A DNA stretch of 64,000 nucleotides from Sva-07 sp963752815 (lineage in GTDB: Bacteria > Actinomycetota > Acidimicrobiia > Acidimicrobiales > Ilumatobacteraceae). The DNA is taken from contig CAVVZI010000016.1 in the NCBI GenBank assembly GCA_963752815.1, positions 60,669-124,668 of the forward strand, in the 5' to 3' direction. Shown piece by piece: positions 8,651 to 17,408 of the stretch (its first letter is position 1; each line of letters starts with the position of its first letter). The notes under the pieces are model-generated. The model was given only the letters and a program-made list of their open reading frames with translations, made no database searches and was not told the DNA's origin. Both the position numbers and the translations under genes were made by a program.

Positions 8651-9139
8651 ATGGGACGACTGATGCATGAAGGACGGGTCGAGGCGACCAGCGGCGCGAC
8701 CCCGGAACAGGTCTGGGCGATCATCTCCGATGTCACCCGGATCGGCGAGTGGAGCCACGAATGCCGGACCGCAGAATGGCTCGGCGACGCCAAGCGGGCC
8801 ACACCCGGTGCCCGATTCCGCGGCGGCAACAAACTGGGCAGGATGGCCTGGTCGCGGCAGAACGAGATCGTCGCGGCCGACGCTCCCCACCTGCTGGCGT
8901 GGCGCACCGTGCCGACCCGGCTCTACAACGACCAGACGGAGTGGCGGATCAGCATCGAGCGCGACGGCGACGTCACCACGATCGTGCAGACGTTCGAGGT
9001 GCTCAAGCTGGGCCCCGTGATGGAGCGCTTGTTCCACCTGCTGATCCCCGCGCACCGCGATCGCATGGACGCGCTGCGCGACGACATGCGCCGCCTGGCG
9101 AGCGTGGCCGAGGCGGTCGAACTCGAACCGGTCACCTGA
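8651..9139 (+). CDS. SRPBCC-family protein
   Basis: A 162-residue START-like protein, second in the MBL operon. N-terminal EGRVEATSGATPEQVWAIIS and DVTRIGEWSHECRTAEWL are typical of the polyketide-cyclase/dehydrase (SRPBCC) group. The C-terminal helix (HRDRMDALRDDMRRLASVAE) packs over the cavity. The start could be ATG 8651 or, four codons on, ATG 8663 (MHEGRV). An AAAAGGGA stretch upstream is a weak ribosome site. Ligand unknown; co-regulation with the MBL enzyme by TetR is an inference from the layout. Confidence 0.87.
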   Translation: MGRLMHEGRVEATSGATPEQVWAIISDVTRIGEWSHECRTAEWLGDAKRATPGARFRGGNKLGRMAWSRQNEIVAADAPHLLAWRTVPTRLYNDQTEWRISIERDGDVTTIVQTFEVLKLGPVMERLFHLLIPAHRDRMDALRDDMRRLASVAEAVELEPVT

Positions 9140-9163
9140 GGGCCGCGGACGCGCCGCGGCTGG

Positions 9164-10491
9164 TCAGTTCCAGTCGCGGCGGGTCGGGGGCATGTGGCTC
9201 GTGCCGTCGGCCGTGTTGCGCACCCCCAACACCTGGTGCAACTGCAGGCCGGCGTCGTCGAAGCCGTTGATCGACCCCGACATGTAGAGCTGCCAAACCC
9301 GTGCCCGTTGCTCGCCGACGAGCGCCACCGCATCGTCCCAGCGTGCCTCGAGGTTGGCGACCCAGTGGCGCAGCGTGGTCGCGTAGTGCTCGCGCAGATC
9401 CTCGACGTCGCGAATCTCGAAGCCGACGCGTTCCATGGCCAGCAGTGACTCGCCGACGTCGATCAGCTCACCGTCGGGGAAGACGTAGCGGTACACGAAA
9501 CTGCGTCGGCCCAGGCGGGATCCACCGCGCGACGAGATGGCATGGTTGAGCAGTCGTCCGCCGTCGGCGAGCAACCCGTACAGGTGCCCGTAGTAGATGG
9601 ACAGGCGCTCCGAACCGACGTGTTCGGACATGCCGACCGAGCTGATCACGTCGAACGGACCGTCATCGATCTCGCGGTAGTCCTGGATCCGGATCTCGAC
9701 GAGATCGTCGAGCCCGGCCTCGGCCACGCGTCGTCGGGCGTACTTCGCCTGTTCGTCGCTGATCGTCACCCCGACGACGCGTGCTCCGTAGTGCTGCGCG
9801 GCGTGCATCGCCATCGACCCCCAACCACATCCGACGTCGAGCAGCCGCGGCGGCGGGCCATCGGCGCCGGATCGGGTCGTCTCTTCGTTGAGGCCGAGCT
9901 TGCGGCAGATCAGGTCGTGCTTGGCCGCCTGCGCGTCGACGAGGGTGGTATCGGGCGTGACGAAGCGGGCACACGAATACGTCATCGCCGGGCCGAGCAC
10001 GATCTCGTAGAAGTCGTTGCCGACGTCGTAGTGATGGCTGATCACCTGCTTGTCACGCCGGAGGGAGTGGCGGCGACCCCGGGGGATCATCTCCACGGCC
10101 GGGGCCGGCGGTGGTGCGGTTCCGATGCCTCCCAGGCGGTGGGCCGCGGCGATGAACTTCGGCAGGGCGGCCGCCTGGACCCGTTTCGAGTGCGGATCGC
10201 CGTTCTGCAGTGCCCGCAGGATCTCCGACATCGGGCCGACGACGTCGATGTCCCCCATCACGAACGCCCGGGCGAGGCCGAGTTCGTCGGGCGACCAGAT
10301 GATGCGCCGAAACGCGTCGATCGAATTGATCTTGAGACGTCCCGGGCCCGTCTCGTCGACCCGATCGTCGATCCGTCCCAGAACTCGATCTCCACGGCTG
10401 GTGTGCCGAGCAGACCCTCGAACGCCGGACCGATGGCATCCGCGATGTTGGACGATTCACGAACCGCCGTACCAGCTTGCAAGGTGCTCAC
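9164..10491 (-). pseudogene. Cyclopropane-fatty-acyl-phospholipid synthase / SAM methyltransferase, one frameshift
   Basis: Joined frames give a ~440-residue CFA-synthase-family methyltransferase, which adds a methylene from S-adenosylmethionine across double bonds of membrane acyl chains. Seen: HHYDVGNDFYEIVLGPAMTYSCA (read in two parts), SAM motif I LLDVGCGWGSMAMHAAQHYG, VGVTISDEQAKYA and SSVGMSEHVG. The N-terminal segment (AFEGLLGTPAVEIEFWDG) is in another frame; switching near 10362 yields GRLKINSIDAFRRIIWSP, matching the usual N-terminal domain. GTG 10491 (AGAGG upstream) is my start, although the frame stays open to 10563. It is divergent from the amidohydrolase. Family assignment is firm. 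Confidence 0.85.
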
Positions 10492-10647
10492 GAGGCCTCT
10501 CAGTGCTTCAACAAACGGGACTGTCAGTCCCACAATGTTGGCGCGCGACGACGAGCTGTGCAACGACCCTGTGGACGGCGGTTGGCGCGACGCTCAGATA
10601 CCGGTCGCATACTCGCCGGGTCCCTCGCGATGCACCAAGATGGTTCG

Positions 10648-11884
10648 ATGAGCGACTTCGTCGTCCGCAGGGTCCGTCCGTGGGCGCGGTTGCCGGACTC
10701 GCCACTCGTCGACGTCGTCGTGCAGTCCGGGAAGATCGCGTCGCTCGAACCGGCGGTCCACGGCGCTGATGCGTTCGGTGACACGCCGACGTTCGACGGC
10801 GGCGGTGGACTGCTCCTCCCGGCGTTCGCCGACGTGCACGCCCACCTCGACTCGACCCGGCTGGGTCTCCCGTTCCGGCCGCACACCGCCGAGCCCGGGC
10901 TGCTCGGACTCGTGGAGAACGACCGTCGCAACTGGCGCAACGACGGATCGGTGGCCGACCGGGCGATCCGAACCTTGGGGGCGACAGTCGCCGCGGGGAC
11001 CGTCCGGGTGCGGTCCCACGCCCAGGTCGACGCCGACGCCGGGCTCGAGCGTGTCGAAGGCGTGCTCGCGGCCCGGGAGGCGTTCGTCGATCGGTGCCGC
11101 GTGCAGATCGTGGCCTTTCCCCAATCGGGGATCATCCGCGATCCGCCGACGGCCGAGCTGCTCGGCGCCGCCATCGACGCCGGGGTCGACCTCGTCGGCG
11201 GCATCGACCCGTGCGCCTTCGATCGCGACCCGGTGGCCCACCTCGACATCGTCTTCGGCCTCGCCGAACGCAAGCAGGTCGGCGTCGATCTGCACCTCCA
11301 CGAGGTCGGCGAACTCGGCGCGTTCACGATCGAGTTGATCGCGGAACGCACACGAGCGCTGGGGATGGAAGGCAACGTCACCATCAGTCACGCCTTCGCG
11401 CTGTCGTCGGTCGATCCCGCCCGGCAGGCCGCGCTGGTCGAGCTGCTGGCCGGCTGCGACATCGCCATCACCACCGTCGCACCGGGGAACCGGGAACCGA
11501 TGCCCGTCGAAGCGCTCCGGTCGGCCGGCGTCCGGGTCGGGCTCGGACAGGACGGCATCCGCGACTACTGGTCGCCGTACGGCAACGGCGACATGCTCGA
11601 GCGTGCCTGGCAGCTCGCGTTCCGCTCCGGTGTGCGCCGCGACGAGGCGATCGAGGAGTGTGTCGACCTCGCCGCCCGCGGCGGGCGCGCCGTGTTCGAA
11701 CGCCACCCGTGGTCGAACGACCCGATGGTCGATGACACGTCGACGGGGTTGGGCGTGGGCGCCGCCGGCCGACCTCGTCGTCGTTCCAGCCGACACGGTC
11801 GCCGCGGCGGTCATGGATCATCCCCCACGATCGGCCGTTCTCTTCGGCGGGCGGCTCATCGCCCGCGACGGCAATCTGGTGTGA
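10648..11884 (+). pseudogene. Amidohydrolase (cytosine deaminase-like), one frameshift near the 3' end
   Basis: A ~410-residue metal-dependent hydrolase of the amidohydrolase superfamily (TIM barrel). Seen: FADVHAHLDSTRLGLPFRPH with the first metal-binding HxH, RVRSHAQVDADAGLERVEG, DLHLHEVGELGAF with another metal His, TISHAFALSS, and GLGQDGIRDYW with the catalytic Asp. This order and the aligned HVHLD-like site match cytosine deaminase/N-isopropylammelide-type enzymes that hydrolyse ring C-N bonds. The frame breaks near 11763; the next frame supplies the standard tail PADLVVVPADTVAAAVMDH ending in RLIARDGNLV. Start ATG 10648 (MSDFVVRRVRPW). Exact substrate unknown. Confidence 0.87.
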
Positions 11885-11992
11885 TCGCCGCACTATGGCT
11901 GTGACACCCCTTCTCTAGGGTGGTGGGTACCGGCTGCGGTCGGTTTCGTCGGCTTTGCTCCGACCGGTTGTCCCTCTTTGGTGGAGGTGAAC

Positions 11993-13506
11993 ATGATGGA
12001 GGATCTGCGAGACACCCTTGGGGTGTTGCTCGAGGCTGATGTGGGTGCGGCGGATCGTGATGCGGTCGCCGGGTTCTTGCGACAGTCGCGGGAGTTGCGG
12101 AGTTGGCTCGATTCGTTCGACGTGCGCTGTGTGCGGCGGACGTCTGAGTTGGCGGCGCAGGGTCGGTCGGAGCCGGCGGAGTCGATGGGCACCGATCACG
12201 GGTTGTCGGCGCGGGAGAGCCGGCTGGGCCGGTTGCGGGCCGAGGCGTGTGATCTGTTCGTGTTGTTCGAGCGGGCGTTGACGCGTGGTGACATCGCGGC
12301 GGGTCATGTCGATGCGTTGGCCCAGGCGATCCGTGATCTGGATGATGAGCAGCGGTTCGGGCTGGTCGATCGGGAGGAGCGGTTGTTGGAGGCGGCGATG
12401 CGGATGCGGGTCGACGACTTCGTGCGTCACTGCCGGGTGCAGGTCGCCGATGTGGTCGCCGAGCTGGCCCGCACAGCGGCGGCAGTCTCGTCCGCTGACG
12501 ACACGGCCGACGCCACTCCGGCCGACGCTGTGACCGGCAAGGCTGAGCCGGACCCGCCGCCGAGCGTCGATCCGCTGGTGGTGGAGTACCTGCGTCAGCG
12601 CGACGGGTCGAAGGTGCGCCGTTGGCGTGACGTCGAGACCGGGATGTGCATGACGCTGGTGGCGCTCGACCCGATCCGTGACGCCGTGTTCAAGAAGGCG
12701 TTCGACGCCCACCTCAACGCCCTGCGCGCCGACGGGACCACCGCCGGCATGACCTGGCGGCAGGTCGAAGTCGAAGCGTTCATGCGCACGATCGCGGCCG
12801 GTGTCCGGCCCACCGGGCCCGCGGCTGGGATCGTTGCCGGCGGCCGGAACGTTGTGGATCTGCATGATCTGCGCGACTGCGAGCGGCCGCCAACGTCAGC
12901 GTCTCACCGATGTCGACGGATGCCGAGTCCACGGTGCCGGAGATCTGCGTCGTGACCACGCTCGATCGGTTGCTCGACGACTGCTGCCGCCACGGGTTGT
13001 GCGAGACCAGCGACGGTCAGGCGTTGACTGCGGCGTCGTTGCGGCGCATGTTGTGCGACGCCGTCGTGTACCCGACGGTGCTCGGTGGTGCCGGCGAGGT
13101 GCTCGACTCCGGTCGAGCCCGACGCACCGTCAACCGCAAACAGCGGCGGGCGTTGCGGGCGATGCACCGCACGTGCGGTCATCCGGGTTGCACGGTGCCG
13201 TTCGAGTCGTGTCGCATCCATCACGTCCGCTGGTGGACCCGCGACAACGGCCCGTCGGACCTCGCGAATCTGTTACCGCTCTGTGAGAACCACCATCACC
13301 TGGTGCACGAGGGTGGCTGGACGTTGACGATGACACCCGACCGGGTCGTCACCTGGACCCGACCCGACGGCACCGTGTGGAAGGTGGCCAACGCCGCCGA
13401 CCGTGCGGCCGACGTCCTCGACCACGAACGGTCTCGATGGCCGAGCAGCGCAGACTGCGTCGATGCGCCCGATCAGTTGGATCTGATCGGGAAGGGAGCG
13501 AGGTAG
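11993..13506 (+). pseudogene. DUF222 (13E12-type) HNH endonuclease-like protein, one frameshift
   Basis: About 500 residues: an N-terminal DUF222 helical domain (ELAAQGRSEPAESM, RLGRLRAEACDLFVLFERAL, GHVDALAQAIRDL) and a C-terminal HNH nuclease. The nuclease region is CGHPGCTVPFESCRIHHVRW, then NGPSDLANLLPLCENHHHLV. CxxxxC, HH and the ENHH metal/catalytic residues are all present. The frame breaks near 12888, between the two domains. Start ATG 11993 follows GGAGGT at 11983-11988. These multicopy actinobacterial genes are related to mycobacterial REP13E12 proteins; their role is uncertain, though nuclease activity is likely. No SOS box is seen here, unlike the copy at 45321. Confidence 0.87.
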
Positions 13507-13510
13507 GTCC

Positions 13511-14350
13511 TCAGGAGCGTCCGTGTTCGATCTCGACGCGGTGCAGGTCGTCGCCGAGCTCGATGCGCCCGGCGAAGTGTTCCGCGGCGAGCGCCTTCCA
13601 GTCGTCACCGCCGCCCGACGGGAACGCCGGCACGTAGTGGGTGAGCACGAGCGTGCCGACACCGGCGCGGGCCGCGGTCTGGGCGGCCTCGGCTGGCGAG
13701 GAGTGGTAGTCGAGCGTGTCCTGTAGTCGCTGGATCGGGATGTCGGCGATGATGTCCTTGCGGATCACCGTGTGGACGAGCGCGTCCGATCCCGCGCAGA
13801 GTTCGTCGAGTCCCGCGCACGGCACGGTGTCGCCGGCGACCACGACCGCGGTCCCTTCGTGGTCGAACCGGAAACCGATGCTGGGATCAACTGGCTTGTG
13901 GTCGGTGGGCCCGGCGGAGATCGCCACCGATCCTCCCAACTCGACCGGACCGCTGACGACCTCGGTCACCACGAGGAGCGGTGCCCGGTTCAGGTCGTCG
14001 TGATGGGCGATCCGATAGCCGATGTCCGGACCGAGCGAGGCGACGATGTGGTCGACGGTGGCACGGATCCCGGGCGGTCCGACGATCCGCAGCGGTGTCG
14101 GCTCGAACGTGGTCACCCATTGCGTGGTGATGATGTCGCCCAGGTCGGTGATGTGATCACTGTGCAGATGTGTGACCAGCACGGCCGTGACCGCACCGGG
14201 TGCGACTCCCGCGGCCACGAGGCGCATCACGACCCCTCGGCCGCAATCGACGACGTAGTTCTCACCGCCTGCCTGGATCAGCGTGGCCGGCCCGGCCCGA
14301 TCGGGGTCGGGCATCGGACTACCGGTGCCGAGAAGCGTGATGGCGATCAC
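13511..14350 (-). CDS. MBL-fold hydrolase, ribonuclease Z / MBL-arylsulfatase-like
   Basis: A 279-residue metallo-beta-lactamase-fold enzyme with an intact two-metal site: THLHSDHITDLG (HxHxDH), VVAGDTVPC with the bridging Asp, and LVLTHYVPAFP with a late His. LLGTGSPMPDPDRAGPATLI at the N-terminus is the signature of the ribonuclease Z / MBL-type arylsulfatase branch. Its ATG overlaps the stop of the FGly sulfatase upstream by four bases (ATGA), so the two are one operon. A role in processing sulfate or phosphate esters is therefore more likely than tRNA 3' processing, but this is inferred from context. Confidence 0.85.
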   Translation of the reverse strand: MIAITLLGTGSPMPDPDRAGPATLIQAGGENYVVDCGRGVVMRLVAAGVAPGAVTAVLVTHLHSDHITDLGDIITTQWVTTFEPTPLRIVGPPGIRATVDHIVASLGPDIGYRIAHHDDLNRAPLLVVTEVVSGPVELGGSVAISAGPTDHKPVDPSIGFRFDHEGTAVVVAGDTVPCAGLDELCAGSDALVHTVIRKDIIADIPIQRLQDTLDYHSSPAEAAQTAARAGVGTLVLTHYVPAFPSGGGDDWKALAAEHFAGRIELGDDLHRVEIEHGRS

Positions 14351-16611
14351 TGGCGGCTCATCGCGGCGGCGGCTTCGGCCGCGCGTGTCGCCGGGTCGGG
14401 CGCCGACACGAGCTGGATGACGACCTCGTGGAGCGTGCCGGTGAACGGAAACGGCGCGTCGTAGCGGTTCGACACGGCCGAGCCGTGGTCGTAGGCGATG
14501 CTGGGACCGACCGACGACATCATCCGCATGTAGAGCGCGAGGTCAGCCGAGCCGGCGGGCCGTCCGTCGACCTCGATCGCCATCGAGCCGGCACGGCCCT
14601 CGCCGCGCCGGAACCGGGCGACCAGGGTGGATTCGCCGTCGGGAATCGTGATGTCGGACTCGAGGATCGTGTGCTCGTCGAACGCGTTGTAGTCGACGAC
14701 GAAGCGGTCGCCCTGCACGAAGAACGAGATCCCCGAGTTCTGCGTGCCGGTGGCGAAGATCACGCCGTCGTCGCCGGCCGATCTCGTGACCCGCGCCGTC
14801 AGGTCGAACGAGCGACCGCCGATCGCCGCCGACGCCTGGCCGGGCAGCGGCGACATCGGTGGCCGGTACACGTAGCGACGGTCGGCGGGATGGGTGGAGT
14901 TCGGGCGGAACCTGGCGCCGAACAGTTCGACCATCCGGTCGTCGAGCGGAAGCACGCCGTGCCGGTCGGCCTCGGCCCACCAGAGAGCCACCAGTTCGGC
15001 GAGCTTGGCGGGCTCCTGCTCGGCGAGGTCGTGGCATTCGGACCAGTCGTCGCTGAGGCGATAGAGCTCCCATGGCTCGGTGTCGTAGTCGGCACCGGCC
15101 TGGTGTTTGCAGACCGCCTTCCACTCCCCCGCCACGAGCGCCCGGCTGCCCGCCATCTCGAAGTACTGGAGGGTGTTGGTCGGCGCTGCGGCGGGATCGA
15201 CGAGGATGGTGGCGAACGAGTGGCCGGTGACCGGAAGCTGCTCGATGCCGCGATGGACCGCCGGTGCGGTCACGCCGACGAGGTCGTAGATCGTCGGCGC
15301 GATGTCGGCGACGTTGACGAACTGGTCACGTCGGCCACCGACGATCCGACCACCTGTCAGGTTCGGCGCGTGCACGATGAGTGGCACGTGGACCCCGCCT
15401 TCGTGGGTGTTCTGCTTGTACCACTTGAACGGCGTGTTGCCGCACTGTGCCCAACCCCACGGGTAGTTGGTGTGGCTGTGCGGGCCGCCGATGTCGTCGA
15501 TCCGCTCCACCGCCTCGTCCGGCGTCTCGAGGATCCCGTTGAAGAACTTCATCTCGTGCATCACCCCGTATGGCCCGCCCTCCTGCGAGGCACCGTTGTC
15601 GGCGAGCACCATCACGACGGTGTTGTCGAGTCGTCCGAGGTCGCGCAACCCGTCGACGAGCCGACCGATCTGGTCGTCGGTGTGGTCGAGGAACGCGGCG
15701 AACGCCTCCTGCAGGCGGCACGCCAGACGTTGCTGGTTGGCGGGCAGGTCGTCCCAGGGCTCGACACCGGGATTGCGCGGGGCGAGTTCGGTACCGGGCG
15801 GAACGACCCCGAGTTCGAGTTGACGTGCGAACCAGCGCTCGCGCACGATGTCCCATCCCTCGTCGTACCGCCCGCGGTACTTCTCCAGGTAGCTCGCCGG
15901 CGCCTGGTGCGGCGCGTGCGTGGCACCGAACGGGAGGTACATGAAGAACGGCCGGTCGGGTCGGACGCCCACGCTGTCCGACACCATCCGCAACGCCTGG
16001 TCGACGAGATCTTCGCTGAGGTGGTAGCCGTCACCGGGGCCGGCCGGCGGGTCGATCGGGTGGTTGTCGCACACGAGTTCCGGATGGAACTGGTCGGTCT
16101 CGCCCTCGAGGAATCCGTAGAACCGGTCGAATCCGCGGGCCAGCGGCCACTGGTCGAACGGGCCGGCGGCCGAGCAGTGCTCCATCGGGGCGAGGTGCCA
16201 CTTGCCGAGGCAGAACGTGGCGTACCCCGCGTCGCGCAGCACCTCGGCGACGGTGGCGGCGTGGTTCGTGATGTGGCCGAGCTGGTTCGGGAACCCGGTG
16301 CGGAAATTGGCGAGCGAGCGCATCCCCACCGCGTGCTGGGACCGACCGGTGAGCAGCGAGGCGCGGGTCGGCGAGCACAGCGGGGTCACGTGGAAGTTCG
16401 TGAACTGGACGCCGCTGGATGCGAGGGCGTCGATGTTCGGTGTGTCGATGTCGGACCCGTAGCAACCGAACTGGGCGAAGCCGGTGTCGTCGAGGAGGAT
16501 GACCACCACATCCGGTGCGTCGGCGCCCGGGTGCGGCGGCTCGTCGAACCAGGCGTCCGACTCGGCCAGCGTTCGACCGATCGTTCCTGCGAAGCGGGAC
16601 GGTCGTGTCAT
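14347..16611 (-). CDS. Type I (formylglycine) sulfatase, arylsulfatase family
   Basis: A 754-residue sulfatase that would hydrolyse sulfate esters to release sulfate. The sulfatase signature CSPTRASLLTGR (Cys79-x-Pro81-x-Arg83) is intact, so Cys79 is expected to be converted to formylglycine. The metal ligands Asp41-Asp42 (VVVILLDDTGF), and a later LADNGASQEGG block with the Asp-Asn pair, are present. The length and C-terminal beta-rich extension (after ~residue 580) match the long AslA-like arylsulfatases. No signal peptide is obvious at MTRPSRFAGTIGRTL, so it may be cytosolic. No FGE gene is in the window. It is the first gene of an operon with the MBL hydrolase. Confidence 0.95.
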   Translation of the reverse strand: MTRPSRFAGTIGRTLAESDAWFDEPPHPGADAPDVVVILLDDTGFAQFGCYGSDIDTPNIDALASSGVQFTNFHVTPLCSPTRASLLTGRSQHAVGMRSLANFRTGFPNQLGHITNHAATVAEVLRDAGYATFCLGKWHLAPMEHCSAAGPFDQWPLARGFDRFYGFLEGETDQFHPELVCDNHPIDPPAGPGDGYHLSEDLVDQALRMVSDSVGVRPDRPFFMYLPFGATHAPHQAPASYLEKYRGRYDEGWDIVRERWFARQLELGVVPPGTELAPRNPGVEPWDDLPANQQRLACRLQEAFAAFLDHTDDQIGRLVDGLRDLGRLDNTVVMVLADNGASQEGGPYGVMHEMKFFNGILETPDEAVERIDDIGGPHSHTNYPWGWAQCGNTPFKWYKQNTHEGGVHVPLIVHAPNLTGGRIVGGRRDQFVNVADIAPTIYDLVGVTAPAVHRGIEQLPVTGHSFATILVDPAAAPTNTLQYFEMAGSRALVAGEWKAVCKHQAGADYDTEPWELYRLSDDWSECHDLAEQEPAKLAELVALWWAEADRHGVLPLDDRMVELFGARFRPNSTHPADRRYVYRPPMSPLPGQASAAIGGRSFDLTARVTRSAGDDGVIFATGTQNSGISFFVQGDRFVVDYNAFDEHTILESDITIPDGESTLVARFRRGEGRAGSMAIEVDGRPAGSADLALYMRMMSSVGPSIAYDHGSAVSNRYDAPFPFTGTLHEVVIQLVSAPDPATRAAEAAAAMSRQ

Positions 16612-16658
16612 GGGCGTGCCTCCGTTGGTTTCCGTGCGTTCCCCGTCGGGGCAGGATG

Positions 16659-16690
16659 TCGAGCGTTGCGGGCGAACGCAACACGCTCGA
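16659..16690. promoter_or_regulatory. Inverted repeat in the sulfatase / DUF1269 divergent region
   Basis: TCGAGCG-TTGCG at 16659-16670 pairs with CGCAAC-A-CGCTCGA at 16677-16690 (two-base bulge). It lies 48 bases upstream of the sulfatase start and 75 bases upstream of the DUF1269 start, so it could be an operator or a 5'-UTR hairpin. Confidence 0.45.
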
Positions 16691-16764
16691 CGAGTCGGGG
16701 GCGGATGGTACGTTCGCCGGGCCCGCGAGTCCGCGGACGCAGATCAGTACACAGGAGGAATCCG

Positions 16765-17292
16765 ATGGCCATTGACACCTTCGTCGTCATCGTCGGCGTG
16801 TACGCCGATGATGCCGCTGCCGAGGCCGACTATCAGCTCGTGAAGGATCTCCACGTCGAGGCCGGACTGATGGATGCCTACGACGCCGCCGTCATCAGTC
16901 GTCGCGAGGACGGCAAGGTCAAGATCACCAAGAAGCACGAGACGCCCACACGGGTCGGCGGCGTGCTCGGCGGCGGGTTCGGTCTCGCCACGGGCCTCGT
17001 CGTCGCGTTGTTCCCGTTCGCCGCGATCGGCGGCGGGCTCCTCGTCGGCACGGCTGCCGGCGGCGCCGTCCTGGGCGCGGTCGCCGGTCACGCGGCGATG
17101 GGCATGAGCCGCCACGACCTGAAGGAACTCGGCGAATCGCTCGACAAGGGCCATTCCGGCCTGATCGTGGTCGGCATCGCCGATCAGGGTGCCCGCATCG
17201 AGGCCGCGATGAAGAACGCGGAGAAGGTCGAGCAGAAGGAACTGCACGCCGACAACGACGCGATCGAGGCCGACGCGACCACAGTCGACTGA
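16765..17292 (+). CDS. DUF1269-family membrane-associated protein
   Basis: A 175-residue protein starting at ATG 16765 behind a strong AGGAGG (16753-16758). The N-terminal ferredoxin-like half (TFVVIVGVYADDAAAEADYQ, then DGKVKITKKHE) is followed by a glycine-rich double membrane segment (GGVLGGGFGLATGLVVALFP and GGGLLVGTAAGGAVLGAVAG). The C-terminal half (LGESLDKGHSGLIVVGIADQ) has an acidic tail. This order is typical of the DUF1269 family. Function unknown; often grouped with stress or envelope proteins. The palindrome at 17303 follows immediately. Confidence 0.85.
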   Translation: MAIDTFVVIVGVYADDAAAEADYQLVKDLHVEAGLMDAYDAAVISRREDGKVKITKKHETPTRVGGVLGGGFGLATGLVVALFPFAAIGGGLLVGTAAGGAVLGAVAGHAAMGMSRHDLKELGESLDKGHSGLIVVGIADQGARIEAAMKNAEKVEQKELHADNDAIEADATTVD

Positions 17293-17302
17293 CCGCCATC
17301 CA

Positions 17303-17355
17303 CCGAAATTTGGAGCAGATGTCGCGCTGAGCGCGACATCTGCTCCATTTTTCGG
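17303..17355. repeat. 25-bp inverted repeat, copy 2 of a two-copy palindrome
   Basis: Left arm 17303-17327 is identical to 6134-6158. The right arm 17331-17355 carries two changes (CCATTTTTCGG instead of CCAAATTTCGG), and the loop is TGA instead of CCA. It lies 10 bases after the DUF1269 stop and 53 bases before the thiolase start, and its T-rich 3' arm suits a terminator on the plus strand. Confidence 0.85.
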
Positions 17356-17408
17356 CGGGGACGGTGCTCTGGCACACTGACCGGACCGACCGACGAAGGA
17401 CGCCCGCC

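Noticed and set aside
10594..11814. 406-codon minus-strand frame opposite the amidohydrolase
   Set aside because: The plus strand has metal-site motifs; the antisense has none.
14428..17292. 954-codon open frame on the plus strand, antisense to the sulfatase
   Set aside because: Most of it is an antisense shadow of the sulfatase; the Val/Arg/Glu-rich translation has no domain. Only its last 175 codons (from ATG 16765) are the real DUF1269 gene.
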